Of a stretch of DNA of 15,895 nucleotides, positions 1 through 8,288 are shown in pieces. Source of the DNA: Usnea hakonensis. Taxonomy: Eukaryota; Ascomycota; Lecanoromycetes; Lecanorales; Parmeliaceae. Each line of letters opens with the position of its first letter. Positions within the stretch are counted from its first letter, which is position 1. The position numbers and the translations under genes are program-made. The notes below the pieces were generated by a model, which saw only the letters and a program-made list of their open reading frames with translations, was not told the DNA's origin and did no database searches. The DNA lies in NCBI GenBank assembly GCA_013423325.1, contig BLJB01000655.1, positions 1 to 15,895 of the forward strand, given 5' to 3'.

Positions 1-115
1 ATCTATATATAGATATAAGAAAGATATATAGGTAGAGAGGTACTAAGGCGCTAAACCCGAATAGGAAGGAGGTCATATGTCTTCTTTAGCCTTGCAAGTA
101 GTTACACTCGTAACA
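1..115 (-). repeat. LTR fragment, family A, copy 1 (less mutated)
   Basis: This stretch matches 2692-2806 base for base at a constant offset of 2691. Only transitions separate the two, about 18 by eye, nearly all C/T or G/A with this copy holding the C or G. Read on the minus strand it starts TGTTACGAGTGTAAC, a normal TG-type LTR start. The other end lies outside the window. No polypurine tract follows at 116-140, unlike copy 2. So this is probably the 5' LTR of an element extending left of the window, or a solo LTR. It still holds CpA and TpG (for example TTGCAA, ACACTC), so it was mutated less than copy 2. Confidence 0.7.
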
Positions 116-2631
116 CTCTATAGAAAAAGGAGATATTAAAAGTATTAATATTAATAGAAAAAAAATTTATATAAAAATAAAGTATAATTTAAATAAATTC
201 TATAGTAAGGTAGCTTTATTTAATATTTTAAAAAGGGATATTATATTTAATATTAATAAATAGAAAAATAAGATAGATAAATCTTCCTAGTTATTAATTT
301 ATTAAATAGCTCTAGAAAAGGATTTTAAAAAATTTAAAATTAGTACTACTAAAGTTAAATATTAGACTAATTTTTTAATATATTAACCCCGCCTTAAAAG
401 AGGTAATTTTTTATTAATTATATTTTAATTTAATAATAAGAAGGAGGAGCTAAAGGGAAATAATAATAAGTTTACTTAATATTAGATATTAGATATTCTA
501 GTTATTATTCTAATTATTAGATTTATTAGTTATATTAATAAAGTTTAATATTAATATAATTATTAAAGTTAGATACTAAAAATATTAAAGATAATATTCT
601 ACTAGCTTAATAATATATTAAGGGATAATATTTATTTCTAAATTATATTATTTATAATATATTTACTATATTAATAGTTAATATAAAAGTAGAGTATTTA
701 TTCTTTATAGCGTCGCGATTATATAGGTATAAAATATATTAATTCTATAATATATTCCGGGCTATAGTCTTATTATATAAATTTAATAGAAGAAAATAAA
801 CTAATATTAGTAAATCTAATAAATATCTTTTTATTAATAATTTTAATAGTTTTATTATATTTAGAAAAGATAAATAATAGGAAAAGGGAGTAAAAAATTA
901 AGAAATTTAGAAATAAAATTAATATAATAATTAATAGAATTAATTAAATAATAAGAGTAAAGGGGAATAATCTATTATTATTAATATATATTTTTCTAAT
1001 AATTATCTTAATTAATATTTTATAAAAATATACTTTTTATTAATAAGATTTAAATAGATAAGAGTTAATATAAAAAAGGAGTAATATTATTTTTAAAAAA
1101 GATATTAGATAAGGTAAATCTAGTCTAGAGCCTTAGCTTCCTTTAAACCCTTTTATAATTAATTTTAAAAATAATAAAAGATTAAAAAAAAGAAAGGGTT
1201 TAGCTTTATAATTAGATTTATAAAAGGATTTATTAAATATAGATAATTAAAGTATTAATTAAAATAATAATTATAATTATTAGCCTTAAAAGAGTAAATA
1301 GAATATTAAATATTTTATTTAATCTTAATACTAGTCTATTTATAAATTCGCTATATAGGTATCTATAGATAATCTAAACCTACTTACTATAGATACCTAT
1401 TTATAGGTACTTATAATAAATCTAGATCTATTATCTAACCCTCCTAAGACCTAACCCCCTAATAATCTAGATCTAACCTAACCCTTTCTAAGGCGTATTT
1501 AAAACTCTAGCTAATAATTCTATAATTTATTAATATTCTAAAAATATACTCTTTATAAATAATAAAGAAAAGTTAATAGTAGCTTAATTAAAGAGGAAGC
1601 CCTAGATTATATAAAAATTATTAGAAAAGTATAGAATATTTAAGAACTTAGATAATATTAATAAGCTAGAGTATACTAATTTTAAAAATATAATCTATAA
1701 GATTATAGAATAGAATTAATTATTATAGATATAAGAAAGATTAATATAAATATTTAAAAAGAAGGCTATATTCTTATAAAAGAGTAATAAGACTATTATA
1801 TTTAATATTTTATTTAAGATAATTATTAAATATAAGTATAGAGTATATAAAGATAATAGTACGAATTTTAAGATAATTAATTTTCGCGAAGAGAGTATCT
1901 ATTAAATAATTAATTAATAATTTATACGCGACTATATATCTATATAAGATATAGGGCTAGATAATAAGATTATTTAAATATTAGCTAAAGAAGATAGAAT
2001 TAGTAATTTTTAACTAGATTATATATACCTTATATTATTCGAGATATTTAATTCCCTCTATTAAGAGACGTTATAATTAGATAGTTAATTTAATCTATTT
2101 TAGATATTATAGAATTAAGTACTAGACTTTATATATTCTTCTTTATTATAGAAGATAAGAATAATTAGGGTTTAGAATAGTATAAAAACTAAGCTTATTA
2201 AGCTAGAAACGCGATCGTTAATATAATCTATAGTCTACTTATATAACTAGTATATAAAGATAAAGTTAATATTAACTATTATATCTTTATCTATTTAATA
2301 ATTATAACTCGCTTAATAATAAATTTCTAAGTTTATTAAGTTAAGATCGAGAAAGATATATTAAGTAATTACTCTATATAATTCTATATAGATTATATTT
2401 TTTTATAGACTATCTATAAACCCGGTTCCCTTATAATATTATATAGAGTATATTATAATATCCTTAAATAGAGATATTTACTTAAATATAGATTAACTAT
2501 AAATAATGTTATAATTTCACTCTAATACCTCTTTTTCATAATCTGCGGAGACGCGCTAAGCCTTATTTGGCCTAGCGCCTTAGTATTGCGTATAATGATT
2601 TCTTGCAGTACAATTACACTCTTTATTAGGA
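116..2631. other. RIP-degraded AT-rich tract, unidentified
   Basis: The stretch is extremely AT-rich with hardly any CpA or TpG, and every frame is broken by TAA/TAG. I recognise no domain with confidence. On the + strand from about 2150 to 2480 one frame keeps a hydrophilic, mixed-charge character whose stops could all be former CAA/CAG codons. It faintly recalls a Copia-type gag, but this is a guess. A short hairpin lies at 1356-1399 and a CTAACC-rich patch at 1435-1490. Composition returns to nearly normal at about 2525. Confidence 0.5.
1356..1399. repeat. Perfect 12-bp inverted repeat, 20-nt loop
   Basis: TAGGTATCTATA at 1356-1367 is the exact reverse complement of TATAGATACCTA at 1388-1399. 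In such AT-rich DNA short inverted repeats are common, but a perfect 12-bp stem retaining four G/C pairs is longer than most here. It may be an end or promoter part of a decayed element. No function can be assigned. Confidence 0.4.
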
Positions 2632-2691
2632 CTGTAACCAGATCAAGTTAATAATAGTATGTAACTAGGATTTAATTGATAAGGAGGTAAA
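2525..2691. other. RIP-poor patch beside the family A LTR
   Basis: Within mutated DNA, this block keeps many CpA and TpG dinucleotides (TTGCAGTACAATTACACTC, ACTGTAACCAGATCAAG). It contains AGCGCCTTAGTA (2573-2584), the exact reverse complement of TACTAAGGCGCT inside the adjacent LTR. It also contains CTTGCAGTACAATTACACTC, which resembles the LTR end seen in copy 1. The LTR may therefore extend left into this block, with its true end at about 2632 (TGTAACC) or about 2507 (TGTTATAA); I cannot decide which. Confidence 0.4.
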
Positions 2692-2806
2692 ATCTATATA
2701 TAGGTATAAGAAAGATATATAGGTAGAGAGGTACTAAGGCGCTAAACCTAAATAGAAAAAAGATTATATATCTTCTTTAATCCTATAAGTAGTTATACTT
2801 GTAATA
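2692..2806 (-). repeat. LTR, family A, copy 2 (3' LTR of Gypsy A)
   Basis: This is the counterpart of 1-115. On the minus strand it begins TATTACAAGTATAAC where copy 1 has TGTTACGAGTGTAAC, so even the LTR's terminal TG has become TA. It lies directly downstream (minus strand) of a G10 polypurine tract, the normal arrangement for the 3' LTR of a minus-strand element. The listed left limit is only where the visible match to copy 1 stops, because copy 1 runs off the window; the real LTR is probably longer. Confidence 0.75.
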
Positions 2807-2819
2807 TTACCCCCCCCCC
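2807..2819 (-). other. Polypurine tract of Gypsy A
   Basis: A run of ten C on the + strand (2810-2819) reads as G10 on the minus strand and abuts the LTR start with three bases (TAA) between. Retrotransposon plus-strand DNA synthesis is primed from such a purine tract just before the 3' LTR. Its position and strand agree with the integrase remnant at 3660-4013. Confidence 0.75.
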
Positions 2820-4013
2820 TTAGAAGGTATATTCGTATATCTTAAGAGACGATATCTATTATATATATAATATTATATTATCCCTAGGCTTCCGGTATAA
2901 AGCGATTTAGTTATAGATTAATAAAATAGTTAATAAAAAGGTATTTTAGTATAGAATAACTATTTAATATTCGGTTTTTAAGCGGAGAGGAAAATCGCTA
3001 AATAAAGGCCTCCTATTAGCTAGATATTATTAACCTAAACTAAGCCGAACCGAACCTTAATTGCGGAGCCTTATTATAAACTTTCTCTAAAGAAATATAG
3101 TTAAATATCGGAAAGTAATTTCGATATAAGCTACTATCGACAATAGTAATACTTTAGAGTTAATACTAAATAGTATTAGAGAGCCTTCGTATATATATTA
3201 ATAATAGAAGTATACTTAGTAGGCCTTACTTAATATAGATATTAAGAAGTAAGAGCCTTAAGTAGCTTCTTCTCTAATATAATTAGCTAAAAAGGATCTA
3301 TATAACTCGAATCTATAAAAGTAGTTAAATAGTATAATATCTAAAGTATTACTAAATTAAAACTACTTTAATAGGGCTAAGTTCTATATTAACGAGTAGC
3401 CTTTAGATATTACCTTACTTATAAAACTTATTAACGATCTCTTTAATATTATTAAACTCTCCTTTATCTATATAATACTATTTATTATATTTTAGTATAT
3501 CCGTCTATTTAACTTTATATTATAAACGGCTATAGTAGTAGTAAGAGTCTAGTATATTATTAATATCCTACTCGTTACCTTTTAGTAGGACCTTCGGCTT
3601 AGGCGGAGACCTCTATTATCCCGAAAGAGGATTATTAGGGTACTTCTAAAGATACTATAAATAGAATATATTATAGATTCGCTATATATAAGGGAGATCT
3701 AGGTAGTAGATTATATTAACTTACTAGATAATCTTATAGGGATCTAATTATTTATCCTCTAGATCCTTATAGGGCCTCGTTATATTAATATATTTAGAAG
3801 ATAGCTATACTTAATTATTAATATCGAATAAGACTTTTTTATAATATTTATTCGTTTACCTTTATATCGCGATTTAGGATATCTCTAAATACTTTCTATT
3901 ATATTTTAGGATCTCTTCTATCCTCTTAATAATATTTTCGGCTTTTAAGGCTTATAGCCTCTCCCTTATAATTTCATAATTAGTTATATTAGAATTAAAG
4001 CTTATCCGGGGGT
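2820..4013 (-). pseudogene. Ty3/Gypsy A pol 3' end, integrase C-terminus, RIP-inactivated
   Basis: In one minus-strand frame from about 4010 down to 3690 the translation, broken by stops, keeps the pattern of the Ty3/Gypsy integrase C-terminus. It begins near NPRISFNSNITNYE, continues with EIIRER and ENIIKRIEEIL, then TRPYKDLEDK (near 3780), DPYKII, and YYLDLPYI (near 3695). The family form of the last part is an RPSKKLDHK-GPYKI-YRLDLP block. Nearly all stops can be explained as RIP-changed CAA, CAG or TGG codons. Below about 3600 I cannot follow domains with confidence, although the element must run to its polypurine tract at 2807-2819. The catalytic integrase core, RNase H and reverse transcriptase are absent: the element is cut off at about 4013, where normal-composition DNA starts. 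Confidence 0.7.
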
Positions 4014-4480
4014 TAAATCTTTTATTATCTTAACCTGGATCCGGGTAAAGAGGTCGCCATTTTCGGCATACTTGGACGCCGTTTTAAGCACCTTTTGCAC
4101 CAGGGCCTCTGCGCACCCCACGCTGCCTGATGCTCTCCCCCCAGTCTCCCTCCCATTCTCTCAACGGCTGCATGCAGGCTTGGGCACTAGTCGATCGTAT
4201 CGAGTCAAGACGTTCCTGCATCTCCTTGGTCATCTTCATCACTTCACCATGGGTCGCTCACGGAATCCTCGATGCGTGGTCGGGCAGTACAGAGGTGTGA
4301 ACTAGAGAAAATCCCGGAGACCTTGAAACATATCAAACTTCTGGTGTGAAATGATGTTTCTGAATAGCCTCGCTTTAGCAACACGCGGAGCTCAGGAGAA
4401 AGCTTTTGATTGGGATATCGTTGAGAGATACTAGCAGCTTCCTAGTTGATTTGGCGTCACTCGATTGAGGCGTAAAGTCT
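4014..4480. other. Left border of the RIP-spared island, no clear gene
   Basis: CpA and TpG return to normal within about 20-40 bp of 4030, giving a sharp edge. On the minus strand a 51-codon frame from ATG at 4239 to a stop at 4084 has a helical, charged start (MKMTKEMQERLDSIRS). A second minus frame at about 4130-4015, containing KTASKYAENGDLFTRIQVK, continues across the edge. I recognise neither; they could be a broken gene or transposon remnant. A 77-codon + frame at 4072-4305 overlaps them and looks like their shadow. Nothing else is visible up to the dyads at 4482. Confidence 0.35.
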
Positions 4481-4481
4481 G

Positions 4482-4522
4482 TGTGCAGGGTTTTGCATAT
4501 CGTAATGTGCAAGGTTTTGCAC
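4482..4522. promoter_or_regulatory. Tandem dyad-symmetric sites, 24 bp apart
   Basis: TGTGCAGGGTTTTGCA (4482-4497) and TGTGCAAGGTTTTGCA (4506-4521) differ at one base and are spaced 24 bp start to start. The second lies inside a perfect dyad, GTGCAA-GGTT-TTGCAC (4507-4522); the first is a slightly imperfect version ending GCAT. Paired 6+4+6 palindromes in a non-coding stretch about 330-370 bp before the ATG are what a dimeric transcription factor site would look like. The factor is unknown and the link to the gene is inference. Confidence 0.45.
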
Positions 4523-4756
4523 ACCTCTACACGAATTGGTCCAATATCAACTTTTGGAGATTAAAGCCTAATTATTTTGGCAGCGCAGCCTGTTGTTAAC
4601 TCAGCAAACACAGACTCTCTATATGAAGGTCGATATGAGTAGTATATAGGTTGGGGCAAGAAGACACAAAATCTGACCTCTCGGCCGACCTTCCCAATTT
4701 CTGGCAAAGGTTCGGCCCGTCGAGCCGTGATAATATTACAGTAGATGTAAACAAAC
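4523..4756 (+). promoter_or_regulatory. Probable promoter region of the nuclease-like gene
   Basis: This is normal-composition non-coding sequence. A TATATA at 4643-4648 lies about 200 bp before the predicted ATG and could serve as a TATA element. No clear CT-rich initiator block is visible, and the transcription start cannot be fixed from sequence alone. Confidence 0.3.
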
Positions 4757-4774
4757 TATGACAAAGGTGTCATA
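4757..4774. promoter_or_regulatory. 18-bp palindrome near the gene start
   Basis: TATGACA-AAGG-TGTCATA has perfect 7-bp arms around a 4-nt centre and lies 75 bp upstream of the ATG at 4849. It shares the arm-N4-arm layout of the dyads at 4482-4522 but not their sequence. It could be a binding site for a dimeric factor, or a small hairpin in the 5' untranslated region if transcription starts upstream. Confidence 0.4.
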
Positions 4775-4848
4775 CTTCATAATCATTTTGTATAGTCATT
4801 ATCTTGACAAGAGCTAGGAAAGACAGAGATAGAAAGAGAGAATCACAA

Positions 4849-6726
4849 ATGATCCGGAACCGGTCTACAGTCGTTATGAGTCTCGAATCGCCAGGTCGAC
4901 GAAAGTATCGGATCCTATCAGATTCATCAAGACCCCTAGAGAGGCATGAAATCAACATCTCAGAACCCACCCCGATTGACCCGCCCATAGGCGTGCTCCG
5001 ACCACATCAAACATTCCACTTCAAAGTCGAGGTACCCATTTGCTGCCTACATCCACCATCTATCAAGCCTAGATCCATAAATTATCACCAGGCCTATAAG
5101 TCATCATCACACAGCGACACTGCAATCTTTGATCGGGAGAGGAGATCCCGTGGAGGAAAAACCGAGTCCAACAACACACATCAACATAGCAATTTTACCC
5201 GCTCATCCAGCCTTAACCGCGGAAAAGACGCGTATCACAATACCTGGAATCTCGATTCATTTGAGTTTGGTCCAGCGCTTTGCATCGAGACAGATCCCAA
5301 AGATACTACATTATTGTGGGACTTGATCAGAACATCTTCTCGAGCCGAATCGTTGGGCAAAGGCAGCGCGGGAATAAAAAACGCCGACCCCGGTCCTAGT
5401 CACAAGCGAAAGCGTGGTCTTTCACTCAAAGTTGAGGAAGCAGGACCAGCTGTACCCCTCACAGAGAAGGCACTGAAGAAGCATTTGAAGGCTACGATGT
5501 CGGCAACCCAGACGAGTAGCGGCGATGTATGTACCCTGATAGTAACCTTATGCCGTTGTCTGCTGATGCGGATTTTACAGAATCCTTCCACTCCTCAAAA
5601 GAAGAACGGATTCACCGAAAGCGTTACTTCTCCAGTCCCACCTCTGAGTAACAAATCCAAAACCTCTCAACCAACTTACAGTCTACGTCGACAGATGGAA
5701 AAGCATGGAATCTGGAGACAAAAAGCCACGCTGGAAAAGCCCGAGCATGCCATCTTCCGTGATACCGTTATGGAAGTGGTGAAGAATGAGCGAGCCTCTG
5801 GAGTCAGAAATGGGTCCCAGCAGAAGTTCAAGAACCATCTTCAGTGGATACCTGATGATAACGAAGACACTATCATGGTCAAGCTTCTTCCATGTATCAT
5901 TAAGGACGGCCGTGGGAAACGTGCATCATTTGCAGACAATGTGTCTGCGCAACAAGACCATGCCGGGGAGGCGGCTATGAAAGAATACATGGATGACGGC
6001 CTCCAATTCAGTGTTAATCGTCAATTCTCCGAGACATATCTACCACTCGCCTCTGCGGATACGGAATTCAAAGGCAAAGTTGCCCGCGAGCTCGCGAAGG
6101 GCCGGGGTATAAAGCAAGCAAAGCCTGACCGTATCTACGGTCTCAATCTTGATCAATTTCATACCCAGAAGGACAAGACGTTGCGCCCGCAAACTGAAAG
6201 TTGGATAACAATTGTACCGAATATGACAGATTCCTTTCTTGTCTTTGAAGGGAAAGCCAGTAATGGCAATATGGCGAAGGCTCGCGAGCAAGCTTCCCGT
6301 GTTGGAACTTGTCTGGTCTTTGCTCAACGTGAACTTCTTGATCATACCGGTCACGTCGATAAGCAAGGTGCCGATGACCGCACATATGTTTATTCCGCCA
6401 CTATGGACGCCGACTGTTGGCATTTTTGGGTTCATTTTGCCGTCGTTGCTTTTCGTGCGGATGGAACCAAGGATGTCAACTATCATATGGAATGTATCTA
6501 CTCGACGACTTATTACCAAGAGGATTCTCTTCTGCGTCTACGTCGAGTATGTCACAATATTCTCGACTGGGGCCTCGGAGCAAGAAAAAAGATGTTGGAA
6601 AAGCGTTATCAGAGCATCTACGACCATGATGAGCGCTGGTTGAAACAGGAGAGCCAGAAGACCGACGCAGATACGCAGCAGGTAAAAAGAAGAAAGAAGA
6701 ATAATGGATCGTGGACAACGGGTTGA
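4849..6726 (+). CDS. PD-(D/E)XK nuclease-like protein, fungal DUF7924-type
   Basis: This is the only convincing intact gene. The open frame reaches back to 4804, but that codon is TTG; the first ATG is 4849, with another at 4876. Removing the predicted intron (5527-5580) gives 607 residues; numbers below use that form. Residues 1-226 are polar, low in structure and carry a basic nuclear-localisation-like cluster (KRKRG, about 186-190). The C-terminal half is folded: KPDRIYG (407-413, Asp409), then FEGKAS about 40 residues on (Glu449, Lys451), spaced like the PD and ExK motifs of PD-(D/E)XK enzymes. EQASRVGTCLVFAQREL follows, and NILDWGLG (552-559) lies near the end. A second basic patch, KRRKK (595-599), closes the protein. 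This motif order matches my memory of the fungal DUF7924 (PD-(D/E)XK-like) family; the match is from pattern, not a search. No signal peptide or membrane segment is seen. CpA and TpG are normal, so the gene escaped RIP. Substrate and biological role are unknown; DNA cleavage or binding in the nucleus is inference. Confidence 0.8.
   Translation: MIRNRSTVVMSLESPGRRKYRILSDSSRPLERHEINISEPTPIDPPIGVLRPHQTFHFKVEVPICCLHPPSIKPRSINYHQAYKSSSHSDTAIFDRERRSRGGKTESNNTHQHSNFTRSSSLNRGKDAYHNTWNLDSFEFGPALCIETDPKDTTLLWDLIRTSSRAESLGKGSAGIKNADPGPSHKRKRGLSLKVEEAGPAVPLTEKALKKHLKATMSATQTSSGDVCTLIVTLCRCLLMRILQNPSTPQKKNGFTESVTSPVPPLSNKSKTSQPTYSLRRQMEKHGIWRQKATLEKPEHAIFRDTVMEVVKNERASGVRNGSQQKFKNHLQWIPDDNEDTIMVKLLPCIIKDGRGKRASFADNVSAQQDHAGEAAMKEYMDDGLQFSVNRQFSETYLPLASADTEFKGKVARELAKGRGIKQAKPDRIYGLNLDQFHTQKDKTLRPQTESWITIVPNMTDSFLVFEGKASNGNMAKAREQASRVGTCLVFAQRELLDHTGHVDKQGADDRTYVYSATMDADCWHFWVHFAVVAFRADGTKDVNYHMECIYSTTYYQEDSLLRLRRVCHNILDWGLGARKKMLEKRYQSIYDHDERWLKQESQKTDADTQQVKRRKKNNGSWTTG
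5527..5580 (+). other. Predicted 54-nt phase-0 intron
   Basis: It begins with GTATGT (5527-5532), has a branch-like GCTGATG shortly before the end, and ends TTTTACAG (to 5580), all typical of short filamentous-fungal introns. It starts and ends on codon boundaries, and 54 is divisible by three with no stop, so the frame stays open whether or not it is spliced. The 18 residues it would encode are hydrophobic and cysteine-rich (VCTLIVTLCRCLLMRILQ), out of character with the polar flanks, which supports splicing. Confidence 0.7.
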
Positions 6727-6854
6727 GGGATCTCCTGACAAGCAGATCTCCTGATTTATCGGGTGCAAAAAGCTTGCGAATGCTTGGCGAGAAAATCGAG
6801 AAAATCACCCACTTAAAAAGTAACCTTTTTCCATTATATCTCCATAAATACCTA
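6727..6854 (+). other. 3' flank of the nuclease-like gene
   Basis: Two 10-bp direct copies of GATCTCCTGA lie at 6729-6738 and 6745-6754, and a 9-bp tandem GAGAAAATC at 6789-6806. AT-rich sequence from about 6812 (TTAAAAAG, CATAAATA) could hold the polyadenylation signal, though no canonical AATAAA is seen. The convergent minus-strand frame ends at 6855, only about 130 bp past the stop codon. Confidence 0.4.
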
Positions 6855-7440
6855 TTATATCGTAATTAGATTATTTGTTGTATAAATTGTTGGCCTGGGA
6901 CCCTCTATTCGAATATACACTACTTTACATATTCTAGATATTTTGGATATGTTGCGACTTCGACTGCGTCTATCCTTCATCTCTATTACGTCGTTTATTT
7001 AATTATAAAAGCTATCTTTAAGGGGAAGGAAGCTGGGTTCTAAGGAGTCTACTTTTCTATTAGGTAAGGGACTATTTATAGGAGAGGAGGATATTATACT
7101 TAATTTTATCCTAGTACTTTAGGCTTAGTAAGCTACTATACGCTCCCGGACTAGAAATAGACCTCGAGAGTAACTAAGTAGTAAACAACTTCTATATATC
7201 TATATAATACGCCTTAAAAAGATCTTCGTTAGAATTTTTTTATTTAAGCCTAGCTCTAGTATAATAATATACTTACCGACTATTTTCTAGCGTTTTATAA
7301 TACCTTCGTATATTTTTTAGCTCTCTTACTCTTATATAATTTAAAGATATATAAATCTAAATATTACTATAGAATTAAAATATATAAAATTAGAAAGTTT
7401 AATATATTTAGAAGTTTAGTATTATTTTATTACTCTAGAT
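6855..7440 (-). pseudogene. Unrecognised minus-strand reading frame crossing the RIP border
   Basis: One minus-strand frame ends at a TAA (6857-6855). Going upstream (rightwards) it is uninterrupted through normal-composition DNA to about 6995; its last part includes VIEMKDRRSRSRNISKI. It then continues in the same frame into mutated DNA to at least about 7440. There it holds only stops that could be former CAA, CAG or CGA codons. Between them are plausible protein stretches (KIVGKYIIILELGLNKKIL, SIISSSPINSPLPNRK). I do not recognise the product. It may be a host gene caught by RIP leaking from the neighbouring transposon, or a transposon gene with an unmutated end. The start is not identifiable. 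Confidence 0.4.
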
Positions 7441-8204
7441 AATATAGTAATATATATTAGAAAATATACCCTCGAAGACTATATATCTTTCGAGTTAATA
7501 TACTATCTCTAGAGTATAGCCTTATAGAGACGAACCTAGGGAATTATAGGGTATCTCTACTCTCTTAGTACTAAGTCGTAGAGTAGTTACTCTTATATAT
7601 ACGAGTAATCCGTTAGGCTAGGAAAATTAATAATTAGCCTAAAACTTATCGAGATATACTAAATCCTATTAGATATATAAACTCTATAAATAGTCGCCGT
7701 ATAATTTTTAAAATATATTATAGTATTAAGTATAACTACCGTAAATTCGGAATAGAGAAAAGGATAGGGTTCGCGAGACTAAAAAGAGTAATAGCGGTTA
7801 AAATACTATTATAATAAATATTTATAACTAAAATTATAGAGTCGCTCCTCTAAAGGTAGGTTAGTATTCTTAAGATAGTAAAGATACTAATTATTAAGGA
7901 ATAAGATAATAGCGAAGGATTTATATTATTATAAGGCTATATTATATATAGATAAAAGACTAAGATAAAAGATAAGAAATTAAGCTAGAGGAGAGCTAGC
8001 TACTATTTAAATAGAAGTATTAAGTAATAGGTATAACAGTATAATATATAAAATAGATAGTTTTCTAAAATTAGAGAAAATCTATTTATACCGCTCGGTA
8101 GGGGGCTTTTTCCCGATAACGGGCTACCTAAATTAGTCTATACTAGTTATTATAGCTAAGCTAAACTAGTAGTAGAAAGAATATAGTTTCTCTCTTATAT
8201 AATA
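7441..8204 (-). repeat. Probable 3' LTR region of Gypsy B plus unidentified RIP-degraded DNA
   Basis: The right end is fixed by the polypurine tract at 8209-8214. On the minus strand the LTR should begin near 8204 with TATTATATAAGAGAGAAAC, presumably TGTTATATAAGAG before RIP. The other end of the LTR cannot be placed, because the 5' LTR is not in the window for comparison. A G/C-rich patch at 8090-8130, with GTAGGGGGC and CCCGATAACGGGC, lies inside. From 7441 to about 8000 I see nothing recognisable. Confidence 0.4.
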
Positions 8205-8208
8205 ATCT

Positions 8209-8214
8209 CCCCCC
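8209..8214 (-). other. Polypurine tract of Gypsy B
   Basis: On the minus strand the sequence reads TTTAGGGGGGAGAT immediately before the LTR start, the same G-run-plus-short-spacer layout as at 2807-2819. Its position, some 550 bp downstream of the chromodomain, fits the 3' end of the element. Confidence 0.65.
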
Positions 8215-8253
8215 TAAAAAAAGAAGTACCTTTACGACCTTATAATACTTTCT

Positions 8254-8288
8254 AAATAATACTTTAAATAATACTTTAAATATACTTT
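8254..8288. repeat. Three tandem copies of a 12-bp AT-rich unit
   Basis: AAATAATACTTT occurs at 8254-8265 and 8266-8277, with a third copy, one base shorter, at 8278-8288. It lies just inside the 3' end of Gypsy B, in non-coding sequence between the chromodomain and the polypurine tract. Confidence 0.6.

Noticed and set aside
1435..1490. CTAACC/CCTAAC-rich patch as an interstitial telomere repeat
   Set aside because: The units are irregular in length and phase (CTAACCCTCC, CCTAACCCCC, CTAACCTAACCC). There is no run of perfect TTAGGG units, and it lies inside RIP-degraded DNA.
116..2631. Mitochondrial origin because of extreme AT content
   Set aside because: The same composition flanks nuclear LTR elements with transition-only decay, and no mitochondrial gene, tRNA or rRNA pattern is seen.
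4072..4305. 77-codon + strand frame rich in Ser, Pro and Arg
   Set aside because: No domain, no upstream context, and it overlaps more protein-like minus-strand frames; likely a shadow.
4804..4848. TTG at 4804 as the start of the nuclease-like gene
   Set aside because: This is a eukaryotic gene; a TTG start is improbable and an in-frame ATG follows at 4849.
6040..6519. 159-codon open frame on the minus strand
   Set aside because: It lies wholly inside the convincing + strand gene, opposite its PD and ExK region, and shows no domain pattern. The same holds for the other short frames within 4849-6808.
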